Positions 35,916-45,339 of a stretch of DNA of 64,000 nucleotides are shown piece by piece. Made by a program: the position numbers and the translations under genes. The notes beneath the pieces were generated by a model. That model searched no databases, had not been told where the DNA came from, and saw only the letters and a program-made list of their open reading frames with translations. The DNA comes from Roseibium hamelinense (GTDB taxonomy: Bacteria > Pseudomonadota > Alphaproteobacteria > Rhizobiales > Stappiaceae): assembly GCF_007830545.1 (NCBI RefSeq), contig NZ_VLLF01000001.1, forward strand, positions 930,001-994,000, given 5' to 3'. Numbering within the stretch: position 1 is the stretch's first letter; each line of letters begins with the position of its first letter.

Positions 35916-37388
35916 ATGTCCAGCCTGCTTCGACGTTCAACAATCAAGATGCTAAAGTTTGCGGGCTTCACCTTGCTCGGCGGCACATTCGCGATTGTTG
36001 CCGTCCTGGTGATCTATCTGAAAAGCCAGCCGGATCTCGAACTGTGGCACACCGCGCATTTTCAACAGGAGTACCGGCAAGACAGCAATGTAGCCACCTT
36101 GAAAGAGTATCAGGCACTGGAGGACAGACTGTTCGAAGAGCTCGACCGGGAAGTCCTGGCACAACTGACCTTTGATGACGCGGACGAACTCAACCGGTTC
36201 CAGCCCGGAAGTATTTCCAACCCGGAAACCTGGCCTGAAAACCACAACCGCACGTTCATCTTGGAGCAGGACACGCCAGCCGCCTCGGTGCTCTTGCTGC
36301 ACGGCATGTCGGATGGACCCTATAGCCTTCGGTCCCTGGGCGAAAAGCTTCATCAATCAGGCGCAACCGTTGCCGGATTGCGGCTTCCCGGACACGGCAC
36401 GGCACCCGCGGGTCTGCTGGACGTCACCGCCGAGGACATGGTGTCCGCAACAGCGCTCGCTGTGCGGGATCTCCACAACAGGGCGCCGGACAAGCCGCTT
36501 TACATCGTTGGCTACTCCAATGGTGCGGCGTTGGCAGTTGTGTATGCACTGCGCCAGCTGGACACTCCCGACCTGCCACGTGCCGACAAAATCGTCATGC
36601 TGTCGCCCGCCATCGGCGTGACACCCGCTGCAGCCTATGCGCCCCTGGCGATCCGGCTGGGGCATATTCTGGGGGTGCAGCATCTCGCCTGGAACGCCAC
36701 CGGGCCGGAATACGATCCATACAAATACACATCCTTTGCCATCAACGCCGGATATGTGACCCGTAAGCTGACCGTGGAAATCCGCGACCGCATGCGCGCC
36801 CATTTTGACGCGGGCACGCATGACGGCCTGCCACCGATTCTCGGATTCTCGTCCACGGTCGATGCAACGGTTGTCACGCGGGACATGATCACCAACCTCT
36901 ATGGCTTGCTGCCGCAAAACGGTTCCGAACTGTTTTTGTTCGGCACCAACCAGCTGATGACCCAACGGCCAATTCTGGCCGATGGGTCCGCCGAGTTCGT
37001 CAAGGCCGCACTTGGCGACGAAACCCGCACCTATGCCCTGCATCTACTGACCAACGAAACCGCATCTGTGCCGGACACCGTTGTGGAGAGGACACCTGCC
37101 GGAGCGAACACCGCTGATCGTGTTCCAACTGGCGTTAGCTGGCCGCGCGGGGTCTATTCCCTTGCCCATGTGTCCCTGCCGTTCGCCCGGGAGGATCCGC
37201 TATACGGGGTTGTTCCCGCGCCCGAGCATTCCCGTTTGCAGCTTGGCAACCTTGCCCTGCGCGGTGAACGGGGCATGTCCGAGGTACCCCCGGCCGACAT
37301 GTTGCGCATGCGCTGGAACCCGTTTCACGATGTGATGCTGCACAAAACACGGGACTTTCTTCAGCTTGACGCAACGCCAGACGGCTAA
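35916..37388 (+). CDS. Membrane-anchored alpha/beta hydrolase
   Basis: The protein has 490 residues from ATG at 35916. One N-terminal transmembrane helix (FAGFTLLGGTFAIVAVLVIYL, about 14-34) anchors it with the domain in the periplasm. The hydrolase core has VLLLHGMSDGPYSLRSLGEKL with the oxyanion-loop HGM, LRLPGHGTAP, and the nucleophile S201 in VGYSNGAAL. The acidic residue and His are further along but cannot be fixed by eye. A family lipase or esterase is likely. A perfect 7-bp hairpin (ACCGGGC...GCCCGGT) overlaps the stop region. Confidence 0.8.
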   Translation: MSSLLRRSTIKMLKFAGFTLLGGTFAIVAVLVIYLKSQPDLELWHTAHFQQEYRQDSNVATLKEYQALEDRLFEELDREVLAQLTFDDADELNRFQPGSISNPETWPENHNRTFILEQDTPAASVLLLHGMSDGPYSLRSLGEKLHQSGATVAGLRLPGHGTAPAGLLDVTAEDMVSATALAVRDLHNRAPDKPLYIVGYSNGAALAVVYALRQLDTPDLPRADKIVMLSPAIGVTPAAAYAPLAIRLGHILGVQHLAWNATGPEYDPYKYTSFAINAGYVTRKLTVEIRDRMRAHFDAGTHDGLPPILGFSSTVDATVVTRDMITNLYGLLPQNGSELFLFGTNQLMTQRPILADGSAEFVKAALGDETRTYALHLLTNETASVPDTVVERTPAGANTADRVPTGVSWPRGVYSLAHVSLPFAREDPLYGVVPAPEHSRLQLGNLALRGERGMSEVPPADMLRMRWNPFHDVMLHKTRDFLQLDATPDG

Positions 37389-37522
37389 TACCGGGCCCGA
37401 TCTGCCCGGTGCGTCCATGGCTTCGCGCAAAACGTGACACTAGTCACATCGCAAAGCTGCCGGCCCGGATAGTGTTTCATCACACCGGCATTGTGGCCGG
37501 TTAGGGAAAGGGGAGGCCAGCC

Positions 37523-37837
37523 ATGTACCACAAGACCGCGTTTGCCTTGATGCTGGCCGCGTTTGTCGGTGCGCTGTTGCTGTCGCTCTCCGTCCTGCTC
37601 GCAGGCAGTGAAGTCTCTTCGGCCGCCGAAACCCCCGCGACGGGCACAACGGCCGAGACCTCCGGGGCCGAGACCTCCGGGCAAAACGCCGAACCGCCCA
37701 TCACCAAGGATCAGTCCCGTCTTGCCGTCTTTGAGGACGGCACACAAACACCGGAGTGCCACGACCGGCCGATCCGCAGGTGGGATCAATTTACCGGCGA
37801 CTACGTGACTGTCGGCACCACCCGCGTCTGCTGGTAA
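37523..37837 (+). CDS. Small exported or membrane-anchored protein
   Basis: The 104-residue protein has an N-terminal hydrophobic segment (TAFALMLAAFVGALLLSLSVLLAG, 5-28), then a Thr/Ala/Glu linker with the directly repeated GAETSG, and a C-terminal part with two Cys (C79 and C103) that could pair. GGGGAGG precedes the ATG. I recognise no family. It lies 119 bp upstream of the SPFH gene on the same strand and may belong with it. Confidence 0.6.
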   Translation: MYHKTAFALMLAAFVGALLLSLSVLLAGSEVSSAAETPATGTTAETSGAETSGQNAEPPITKDQSRLAVFEDGTQTPECHDRPIRRWDQFTGDYVTVGTTRVCW

Positions 37838-37956
37838 CCCCCCCTTTTTACCCTCCGGCCGATATTTCGTGAAAACAGTCACGCAGCTGTTTCCCAATTC
37901 TGGCTCTATGGCTACCCTTAAGACAGTTTTTCGAAGACGATTCGGGGGGAGCTGCG

Positions 37957-39765
37957 ATGCTCGGCGTGCTGATCGGAGTTTTGGCCTTGGGCGCCGGCAT
38001 CGTCCTGATGCTTAAAAAGGCCGGCCCCTCGACACCGCCTTCGGGCAGACTTGCCTTTCTGTTCGGCCGCGGCGGCGGCATTCTTTTGGTCGGCATCGGC
38101 CTGTTCATGCTGGCCTCGACCTCTTTCGTGTTCGTTGATGCCGACCGGGTCGGCCATCTGAAACGGATCTACGCATTCAAGGAGCTGCCGCCCGGCCGCA
38201 TCATCGCGATGGACGGCGAAAAGGGTCCGCAGGCGGAAATCCTCGGTCCCGGATTTCATTTCATACCGCTGGTGCGCGTCCTCTATGATTTCGAAGAATA
38301 CGAGGTCGTCACCATTCCGGAGGGCTATTACGGCCAGTTGACGACCCTTGATGGCAACGCGATGCCGTCCGGCATGTTCATGGCCCCAGCAATACCCGAC
38401 GATGAGGTCGGCGACATGCTGAAGGCAGAAGTGTTTCTGACCAATGGCGGTATTCGCGGACCGCAGGAAACCGTGCTCAAGCCCGGCCAATACCGCTTGA
38501 ACCGCTACCTGTTCGACCTGCGCCTCGATGAACAGACAAACGCCACCGTGATTCCCGCCGGTCATGTTGGCGTGGTCAAGTCCAATGTCACCCAGCCGGG
38601 CATCAGCTGCGTCGAAGAGGAGGTCTCCGCTTCCGAGGTCTCGCGGGAAGCACTGACCGTGCCGCTTGTGCCGCGCGGCTGCGTCGGCATCTGGAAAGAC
38701 CCGCTGTTTCCCGGCGCCTACTATCTGAACCGGCAGGCCTATGAGGTCACCCTGGTCGACACCCGCGTGCAGACCTGGGAGTACAAGGGTGGCTACACCA
38801 AGCGGATCATCGATCTGTCAGTCGATCAGCAGGGCAATATTCAGCAGAACGAGCGCTCTGTGAACGAACCCGTGCCGGAGGATGCCGCCGACCGGGCGGT
38901 GTTCGTCAAGGTTGAGGGCTGGGACATCCCGCTTGAATTGCGAGCCCTCGTTCAGGTCGATCCGGAAAATGCGCCTGTCGTGGTCGGATCCGTCGGCGGT
39001 CTTGTTGAGATCGAAAACCGCATCCTGACACCGGCGATCCGGTCTATCGTCCGGAATGTGGCCGGCGCGTCGATCCGGGTGCCGGACAAGGCCGATGACG
39101 GAACGCTGGTCGAACCGGCCAGCTTCACCGTGCGCCCAACCCGCGTCCTGGACCTGATCGAAAACCGCGATGCCCTGGAGCAGACCATCGAGCAGCAGAT
39201 CAAGGTGGAAGGCAACAAGGCTGGGGTCGACATTCGTGAGATCCGGCTCGGCGAACCGGCCATCCCGCCGGAGCTTCTGGTCTCGCGCCTGCGCGTTCAG
39301 CTCGCCGATCAGCTGTCGACCGCTTATGAACGCGAAACCGATGCGCAGCAAAAACGCATAGAAACAGAACAGGCCCGCTCGACCGCCGACGAACAGCCGC
39401 GCTTGGTCGAGGCGCAAATCGCCGTTCAGGTCGCCAACCAGCGCGAACAGGAGCGGGCTGCCCTTGGACGGGCGGAGCGTCAGTATCTGGAAGAGCTCGC
39501 CCGTGGACAGCGTGCCCAGGTCGACGTTTTGGGCCAGGACCGGGTTGCCTTGCTTCAGGCGCTGGAAAAACTGCTGACCTCGCTGGAGCGCAAACCGGAG
39601 CTCGTCGGCCTTGTCGGCAAGCTGGTGCCCAACACCGTGGTTGGTGGCGACGGTGCCGGCCTTGCAGGTGCGGCTGCATTGCTCGGCGCCAGCATCGGCG
39701 GCCAGACGGCGCCGCAAAGCATCGGCGCTCAGCCTGGCGGCGCGATCCGGTCAACCGGGCAATAA
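37957..39765 (+). CDS. SPFH (band 7)-domain membrane protein
   Basis: The 602-residue protein has two hydrophobic segments (about 2-20 and 41-60) and then repeated band-7-like regions: DADRVGHLKRIYAFKELPPGRIIAMDGEKGPQAEILGPGFHFIP and later PRGCVGIWKDPLFPGAYYLNRQAYEVTLVDTRVQTWEY. The helical stretch from about 430 to 520 (ERETDAQQKRIETEQARST, NQREQERAALGRAERQYL) is coiled coil, as in flotillins and HflK. SPFH proteins scaffold membrane microdomains. The double band-7 part makes it longer than typical stomatins (about 300). A hairpin follows at 39803. Confidence 0.85.
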   Translation: MLGVLIGVLALGAGIVLMLKKAGPSTPPSGRLAFLFGRGGGILLVGIGLFMLASTSFVFVDADRVGHLKRIYAFKELPPGRIIAMDGEKGPQAEILGPGFHFIPLVRVLYDFEEYEVVTIPEGYYGQLTTLDGNAMPSGMFMAPAIPDDEVGDMLKAEVFLTNGGIRGPQETVLKPGQYRLNRYLFDLRLDEQTNATVIPAGHVGVVKSNVTQPGISCVEEEVSASEVSREALTVPLVPRGCVGIWKDPLFPGAYYLNRQAYEVTLVDTRVQTWEYKGGYTKRIIDLSVDQQGNIQQNERSVNEPVPEDAADRAVFVKVEGWDIPLELRALVQVDPENAPVVVGSVGGLVEIENRILTPAIRSIVRNVAGASIRVPDKADDGTLVEPASFTVRPTRVLDLIENRDALEQTIEQQIKVEGNKAGVDIREIRLGEPAIPPELLVSRLRVQLADQLSTAYERETDAQQKRIETEQARSTADEQPRLVEAQIAVQVANQREQERAALGRAERQYLEELARGQRAQVDVLGQDRVALLQALEKLLTSLERKPELVGLVGKLVPNTVVGGDGAGLAGAAALLGASIGGQTAPQSIGAQPGGAIRSTGQ

Positions 39766-39802
39766 CACCCGGTCACAACTGCCGAACCGTGTACCGCGCG
39801 AC

Positions 39803-39818
39803 CGCACCTTCCGGTGCG
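39803..39818. terminator. Terminator-like hairpin between convergent genes
   Basis: CGCACC-TTCC-GGTGCG lies 37 bp after the SPFH gene and 7 bp before the end of the convergent binding-protein gene. The stem is short and there is no T run. Confidence 0.45.
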
Positions 39819-39825
39819 AAGACGC

Positions 39826-40593
39826 CTAATTGTCTGATCCGTAATAGGCTTCAGCCGCATCGGCGACGAAACCATTCTCGACCAATTCGGCTATGACCGC
39901 ATTCACCTCATCGACCCTGTCGGCGAAGTCCGACTTGCGCGAGATGCCGAAATAAAGGTCAACCTGGTTGCCCGGCCGGTAGTCCGCCTTCTCAATCACA
40001 CCGCCCAGCTCTTCGGACCGGATCTGATAGTCGATCTGGCAGTCTGTCCCGATGATCGCATCAAGGCGCTTGTTCTTGAGCATCTCCAACAGACTGATTT
40101 CTTCCGCCATTCCAATCTTGTTGAGCGCCTCATCCTGGTCAAACCGGGGGAAATAAGCCGAATGCAGGACATAGCCGACGCTCATTTGCGCCAGATCCTC
40201 ATAGACTGTCAGGCTCGAGGCCTTTCCGGCTGACGTGTAGAACACAGTCGAACAGGAATAGTAGGGCGTGTCGGTGTATAGAATGTAGCGGGCCCGGGCC
40301 TCGCGGTACGCAAGACCGCTCATCAGGTCGATCGAACCGTTTTCCATGGACTTCAGGCTGCGCCCCCAGGGATAGCGCTGGGTGTCTATTTCAATGTCCA
40401 GACGCCGCGCAGCTTCCGCCATCACGTCCAGGTCAAGCCCGCTAAACCCATTTTCAGTGCTCATGCGAAACGGGGGCCAGTCGTCCATGCCCATGATGAG
40501 CACTTGCTCGGCCGAAGCGGACGCGATCCAAAAAATCATTCCGACCGCAGCACACAGGCGCGACAGCGGAGCTAGTGTAAAACGTGCACGCAT
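39826..40593 (-). CDS. Periplasmic solute-binding protein, SBP_bac_3-like
   Basis: The 255-residue protein has a signal peptide (SRLCAAVGMIFWIASASA, about 11-28). The mature part begins VLIMGMDDWPPFRMSTENGFSGLDLDVMAEAARRLDIEID, the standard first lobe of family-3 binding proteins, and ends VNAVIAELVENGFVADAAEAYYG. It is the fifth such protein in the window and also lacks adjacent permease or ATPase genes. Confidence 0.75.
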   Translation of the reverse strand: MRARFTLAPLSRLCAAVGMIFWIASASAEQVLIMGMDDWPPFRMSTENGFSGLDLDVMAEAARRLDIEIDTQRYPWGRSLKSMENGSIDLMSGLAYREARARYILYTDTPYYSCSTVFYTSAGKASSLTVYEDLAQMSVGYVLHSAYFPRFDQDEALNKIGMAEEISLLEMLKNKRLDAIIGTDCQIDYQIRSEELGGVIEKADYRPGNQVDLYFGISRKSDFADRVDEVNAVIAELVENGFVADAAEAYYGSDN

Positions 40594-41311
40594 TGTTGTT
40601 TCGCCATGTTGTTTACCGGCATTTTGCGCCGGGTGGTCCTTTTTAGATGGGTGCCCCTATTCCAACACGACTGTCCGTCTTGTCCAGACTGTCAAAAACG
40701 ACAGTTCGTCCGCCCGGATCAGTCTAACGGTTCGCGGCGGCACCATGCCCGGTACGAACCAGCCCGATACCAACCGGCCTGCTGCTCACCGGCCCGCAGG
40801 ACATGCCGGTTAAGGCGAGACACGCAAGACCCGCCTGGGAAAGGCAGACTTGGCATTACGCATGCGGCAGTCAAGGTTCGCGGGCCGGCATAATGCGCGA
40901 CCAGCGTCAATCCGACCCATAAGCCCGCTCAATACTGCGCCCCCCCGCATGTGCGTCCGCAGCGCCCGCGGCCGGTGCATTTTTGACCAAATGTTTCAAA
41001 ATCTGCTTCCGGGCTGAAAAATTTAGGCTTTCTGCCCGTATTCGCCTGTTCGGCGCCGGAAAAACATCAGGCCAGTTTTGACCAACTGATGAGTCCAGTT
41101 TTGACCGGCATAAGTGACGCTTGACGCCGTGCAGCCAAAAAAATCACGAACAGAACCAATGGCTTGTATGTGAATTATTATGAAAATTGGCAAGTACAAA
41201 TCCCGGCAGGCCCGCTTTCGCATCCTTAAAAATGAGGGTTCTTTTCAAAAATATCCAACTTACAATTGTTTTTAGTCAATAATTACACGCAAGACGCGGG
41301 CAGGGAAACAA
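40594..41311. other. Gene-free stretch with AT-rich end
   Basis: These 718 bp contain no convincing gene. The first two thirds are GC-rich; the last 150 bp turn AT-rich and must hold the promoter of the next gene, whose ribosome binding site is GCAGGG at about 41298. A short direct repeat (CCAGTTTTGACC near 41070 and 41096) is visible. Confidence 0.4.
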
Positions 41312-42442
41312 ATGGACTTTCAGGACGAGCTTGGGGCCATTCCCACACAACAATACACGAATTCCGGTCAGCCCAACCAGGTGCTCGACGGTTCGGGCCT
41401 CAACTATCAAACCCAGCACACATATTTTTATGTCCCAAAAAGTGCGAACGCGACTGACAACGCAACCGACGATCAACAACTGGGGACGTTTCTGCGGCTG
41501 GGAGAGTATTCGGATGTCGAAGAACAAACAAAATTCAGTATGGCGTATACGGACATTTATCCTCAACACCATATCGATGAGGCAAAGGCTGCTGGTACAG
41601 ATCCCTATGCGACCGCCGCGGGAGAACCGGCAGATTCGCACGGAATTCTGCTCGCCTGCGATGGTCGGATCCTGGTCAAGGCCGGGGAGAAATTGTTCAC
41701 CCAGGTGAAGGGGGACTATGACCTTGACGTTGAGGACAACATCACCATCAGAGCTGAAAATGGTGGCATGAACTTGGTCACTGGAGATCGGCTGGACCGA
41801 GCGAAGCTAGAGAGCGAGCTGAAAGATTCGCTTGGAAAAGATTTCAAGCTCGGCGCAAAGGATATTGTGATTTCAGCGGATGATGGGAACGCTTCTTATG
41901 TTGAACGATCGCGGAGCCATGACGTCGTCATCAAAGGCAAGTCTGAAACCCGAGTGACTGGCGACACAATAACCACGTACAAAGCGAACACTGAATCCAG
42001 AACCTATGGAGATTCGCTGACGCGCGTGGATGGCATTTCGACAGGTATCGTTTGGGGGCACAAGCGCCTCTACACAATGGGAGGTAAGCTCGAGTTAAAC
42101 CTTGCCGCGTCTTTAGCAATAAGCCTGTCGGCAGACTTTGCCATCAAGACCTTCTCACTTCAGTCAGATATCATGTCGATAGGTTACAAGTTGTCCGGAA
42201 TTAGCATCACGAAATTCGATTTTGAAAAAAAGGATTTATCAGCTGAAGTTTCAGGTGTTGAGGTTTCGAGTACAGCGTCAAGCTCAAGCCTATCTTTTGT
42301 AGAAGTCTGGAGTAGTTCCGTAACCTCTGCCTCATCTGTTATTTCACAAGAGACTGATTCGCTGTGCGTTAGCAGTTCATCTGTTTCATCAAGTGCCTAT
42401 TCTGTATCAGCCTTGAGCGGCAGCTTGACCCTCGTAGTATAG
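41312..42442 (+). CDS. Orphan protein with VgrG/gp5-like beta region and Ser-rich tail
   Basis: The protein has 376 residues and no Sec signal. After a polar N-terminus, residues about 110-250 contain short strand repeats of the type seen in the gp5/VgrG spike: ILVKAGEKLFTQVKGDYDLDVEDNITIRA, then DVVIKGKSETRVTGDTITTYKANTESRTYGDSLTRV. Residues about 260-300 are hydrophobic (LNLAASLAISLSADFAI), and the last 60 are extremely Ser-rich (STASSSSLSF, SSSSVSSSAYSVSALSGS). This could be a trimmed or evolved spike-like, secreted or adhesin-like protein. No type VI genes are nearby. Composition is lower in GC than the neighbours. Confidence 0.5.
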   Translation: MDFQDELGAIPTQQYTNSGQPNQVLDGSGLNYQTQHTYFYVPKSANATDNATDDQQLGTFLRLGEYSDVEEQTKFSMAYTDIYPQHHIDEAKAAGTDPYATAAGEPADSHGILLACDGRILVKAGEKLFTQVKGDYDLDVEDNITIRAENGGMNLVTGDRLDRAKLESELKDSLGKDFKLGAKDIVISADDGNASYVERSRSHDVVIKGKSETRVTGDTITTYKANTESRTYGDSLTRVDGISTGIVWGHKRLYTMGGKLELNLAASLAISLSADFAIKTFSLQSDIMSIGYKLSGISITKFDFEKKDLSAEVSGVEVSSTASSSSLSFVEVWSSSVTSASSVISQETDSLCVSSSSVSSSAYSVSALSGSLTLVV

Positions 42443-42799
42443 AGAGGCACGAGAACAAAATACTTAGCAATCCACCAACACAAAAACTCATGATTGCACA
42501 AAAAAGCGACACACCGTAACATCATAACAAAACAACCTTCCGGTGCCCGCCGGGGGCATAAACAAACCTCCCAAAGACCATCACTGGCCGTGTCCTTGTT
42601 CCATTTCCTGACCACCGCGTGCCGGGCCCCGTTCTCAAGGCCCGGCACCTGCCGACCGCCGGCGCCCTGGCGCCATGTCCCGAGCCCCTTGTCGGAGGGC
42701 CCGGGGCGCCGGCGGGCCGAACGACCGTCTGCCGCCGTGCCTTGACGCCTTGTGTGCGCCGGGGCGCTTCCGCCCCCGCGCATCAAAGAGCCGCCGCCA
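42443..42799. other. Gene-free, then extremely GC-rich stretch
   Basis: The first 100 bp are AT-rich, the rest is very rich in G and C (for example CCCGGGGCGCCGGCGGGCC near 42700). Long minus-strand frames cross it, but their composition (Arg/Gly/Pro/Ala) is that of shadow frames. Nothing else is identifiable. Confidence 0.4.
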
Positions 42800-43333
42800 A
42801 TGAACATTACCGTCCATGAAGTCAGCCTGAAGCTTGCAAGCCTGCGCACCGATCTCGATACCAGAAACGCCCGCATGAGCGAGGCCCGGCGCATCATGGA
42901 AGAGCTGAAGCGCCGCATCGCCCGGCTGGAACAGGCCGTTGCCGCAGACACGGACGGCACCATGGGACACACCTGTGCCGGAGACGCGTCCCCCGGCCAC
43001 ACCCCTGCCCCCAACCGGGACAGCAGGGCACTCTTGAACCCGGCACGCTCTGAGGCTGCCCCTGCCGGTCAACACTCTCAGGCGGCGCAAACCCCGCCCG
43101 CCGTTTCGTCCCGCCTGGCGGGGGCCCATCCGGGGCGCAAGATGTTCGCCGGAAAACCTTGCCGAATGCGCACCGCGATCCCGTCGCAGATGCTGGCCGC
43201 TCATGCGGCAGGAGACATGCTGTCCCCGGGCACACGGCCGGTTGGCACCCGCGCGGCGGGCCAGACGGCCACCGGAACCCATGTCAGCCGCGGTTACCCG
43301 ATTGACACTTGCCGGGAACGGCAGGAGCCATAA
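42800..43333 (+). CDS. Small coiled-coil protein with Pro/Ala-rich tail
   Basis: The protein would have 177 residues from ATG at 42800. Residues about 1-48 form a clear amphipathic helix or coiled coil (VSLKLASLRTDLDTRNARM, then ARRIMEELKRRIARLEQAV) with coding-like codon use. The rest is Ala/Pro/Thr/Arg-rich without features. Only weak AGAG precedes the ATG. The same DNA is open on the minus strand in two frames, but those lack start sites and domains. The N-terminal part is likely real; the tail may be a sequence of low constraint. It might work with the spike-like protein upstream. Confidence 0.42.
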   Translation: MNITVHEVSLKLASLRTDLDTRNARMSEARRIMEELKRRIARLEQAVAADTDGTMGHTCAGDASPGHTPAPNRDSRALLNPARSEAAPAGQHSQAAQTPPAVSSRLAGAHPGRKMFAGKPCRMRTAIPSQMLAAHAAGDMLSPGTRPVGTRAAGQTATGTHVSRGYPIDTCRERQEP

Positions 43334-43645
43334 CGGCTCCCAAACGCACATTGGGCCTGTGCAATCACCGCCTTGTCCGCGGCGCGGGCAGCCGTTCAAC
43401 GGTTGCCCGCCGTCTTTCGAACAGGTGGCCGGCCCCTGCCCGTCGTGTTGCGGGGCCTGTTTTCCGGTGCGTATCCTGGCGCGTTTTGCCGCGGGTCGCC
43501 TGAGGCCCGCATGGCAGCTGCCCACAGGGCAACCTTGCTGCATTGCAAAAAGTCAAGTACAACGCCCCCAATTGATTTGGGCTTTTGCGCCTGCCAGGCA
43601 GAACGCGGCGCGGCCCCAACAAAGCCAGATAGATTGGAGTATTTC
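43334..43645. other. Gene-free stretch before the SulP gene
   Basis: These 312 bp hold the upstream region of the SulP gene. A hairpin-like GGCCCC...GGGGCC at 43431-43457 followed by TGTTTT could be a terminator for upstream transcription. TTGGAG at 43633 is the likely ribosome binding site of the TTG start at 43646. Confidence 0.4.
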
Positions 43646-45226
43646 TTGACCGCGCGTGCCGAGGCCCTTGCGCCTGCTTCTACAAAACTCACACCGAACC
43701 GGATCAAGATCGAACTGCTTGCCGGGCTGACCGTTGCCCTTGCGCTCGTGCCCGAAGCGGTCGCCTTTGCGTTTGTGGCCGGCGTCAATCCGCTGGTCGG
43801 CCTTTATGCGGCATTTTTCGTTGGCTTGATCACTGCCTGTATCGGCGGCCGTCCCGGCATGATTTCCGGCGCCACCGGCGCGCTGGCTGTCGTCATGGTC
43901 TCGCTGGTTGCCCAGCACGGTGTGGAATACCTGTTCGCCACCGTCGTTCTGATGGGCCTGATCCAGATCGCGGTTGGCGCGCTGAAGTGGGGCAAGTTCA
44001 TCCGCATGGTGCCGCATCCGGTCATGCTGGGCTTTGTCAACGGCCTGGCAATCGTGATCTTTCTGGCCCAGCTCGGCCAGTTCAAGGTGCCGGACGGCGC
44101 CGGCGGCCTGACCTGGATGGCCGGCTCCGAGCTTTATTTGATGCTGGGCCTTGTCGCGCTGACCATGGCGGTGATCTGGTTCCTGCCGCGTTTGACAACG
44201 GCGTTCCCTGCCCCGTTGGCCGGCATCCTTGTGGTCTCGGCGTTGGCGCTCGGCTTCGGTCTCGACACCCGTTCGGTCGGCGACCTTGCATCCATTTCCG
44301 GCGGCCTGCCGCAATTCCACATTCCGATGGTGCCGCTGAATCTGGAGACCCTGCAGATCATCCTGCCCTATGCGGTCATTCTCGCGGCAATCGGCCTGAT
44401 TGAATCGCTGCTGACGCTGAACCTTGTGGCCGACATGACCAACACCAAGGGCGGCGCCTCCAAAGAGTGCATGGCCCAGGGCACGGCCAACATCGTCACC
44501 GGGTTTTTCGGCGGCATGGGCGGCTGCGCCATGATCGGCCAGTCGATGATCAACGTGAAGTCCGGCGCCCGCACCCGCATTTCCGGCATTGCCGCGGCCC
44601 TGTTCCTGCTGTCGTTCATCCTGTTCGCTTCGTCCTTGATCGAGCAGATCCCGGTCGCGGCTCTTGTCGGCGTCATGTTCATGGTCGTGATCGGCACCTT
44701 CGCCTGGACCAGCCTCAAGATTATGCACAAGATCCCGATGACCGATGCGATCGTGATGATCATCGTGACCGGCGTGACGGTCTATGCCGATCTGGCCGTT
44801 GCCGTTGTGGTTGGGGTCATCATCTCTGCGCTGGCCTACGCCTGGAACGCTGCGAGCCGCATCAGCGCCCGCATTGGCACCAGCAAGGAAGGCTGGAAGG
44901 TCTACCGGCTGTCCGGCCCGCTGTTCTTCGGCTCCACCACCGGGTTCACGGATCTGTTCGATCCGCAAAACGATCCGGAGGATGTTGTTGTCGACTTCAT
45001 CGACAGCCGCGTGGTTGACCATTCGGGACTGGAAGTGATCGACGCGCTGGCCTCCAAGTATGAAGCTGCCGGCAAGCGCCTGCACCTGCGCCACCTGTCG
45101 CCCGATTGCAAAAAGCTGCTGGCCAAGGCCGGGAACATGGTCGAGGTCTCGGTTCTGGAAGACCCGGACTACGAAATCGCTGTCGACTACGGACACAAGT
45201 TCGACGAGGCGCAAAAGGCCGGCTGA
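43646..45226 (+). CDS. SulP-family inorganic anion transporter with STAS domain
   Basis: The protein has 526 residues from TTG at 43646, with GGAG 8 nt upstream. The transport core has 10 to 12 hydrophobic helices, starting LLAGLTVALALVPEAVAFAFVAGVNPLVGLYAAF, which holds the SulP signature. The C-terminal domain from about 415 (VYRLSGPLFFGSTTGFTDLF, VVDFIDSRVVDHSGLEVIDALA) is a STAS domain. The family carries sulfate, bicarbonate or other anions with sodium or proton coupling; the ion is not evident. A strong terminator follows at 45255, so transcription ends before the cyclase gene. Confidence 0.92.
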   Translation: MTARAEALAPASTKLTPNRIKIELLAGLTVALALVPEAVAFAFVAGVNPLVGLYAAFFVGLITACIGGRPGMISGATGALAVVMVSLVAQHGVEYLFATVVLMGLIQIAVGALKWGKFIRMVPHPVMLGFVNGLAIVIFLAQLGQFKVPDGAGGLTWMAGSELYLMLGLVALTMAVIWFLPRLTTAFPAPLAGILVVSALALGFGLDTRSVGDLASISGGLPQFHIPMVPLNLETLQIILPYAVILAAIGLIESLLTLNLVADMTNTKGGASKECMAQGTANIVTGFFGGMGGCAMIGQSMINVKSGARTRISGIAAALFLLSFILFASSLIEQIPVAALVGVMFMVVIGTFAWTSLKIMHKIPMTDAIVMIIVTGVTVYADLAVAVVVGVIISALAYAWNAASRISARIGTSKEGWKVYRLSGPLFFGSTTGFTDLFDPQNDPEDVVVDFIDSRVVDHSGLEVIDALASKYEAAGKRLHLRHLSPDCKKLLAKAGNMVEVSVLEDPDYEIAVDYGHKFDEAQKAG

Positions 45227-45254
45227 TCCGGCGCCCGCCCCAACGTTTTTCAAA

Positions 45255-45287
45255 GCCCGCAAGGCCGTTGACCTTGCGGGCTTTTTT
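45255..45287 (+). terminator. Rho-independent terminator after the SulP gene
   Basis: GCCCGCAAGG and CCTTGCGGGC form a perfect 10-bp stem with a 7-nt loop (CCGTTGA), followed by TTTTTT. It is 28 bp after the stop codon. Confidence 0.92.
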
Positions 45288-45339
45288 ATCTCTAAAAGAA
45301 AGGCGTTTCCAAGCGTCAGTCCGGAGGCATCCAAGGCCC

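Noticed and set aside
42635-43543. 302-codon minus-strand frame
   Set aside because: Arg/Gly/Pro-rich, no start site or domain; arises from very GC-rich DNA.
43553-45334. 593-codon minus-strand frame opposite the SulP gene
   Set aside because: Its composition (His, Asp, Gln, Arg) is that of an antisense shadow; the SulP protein explains the DNA.
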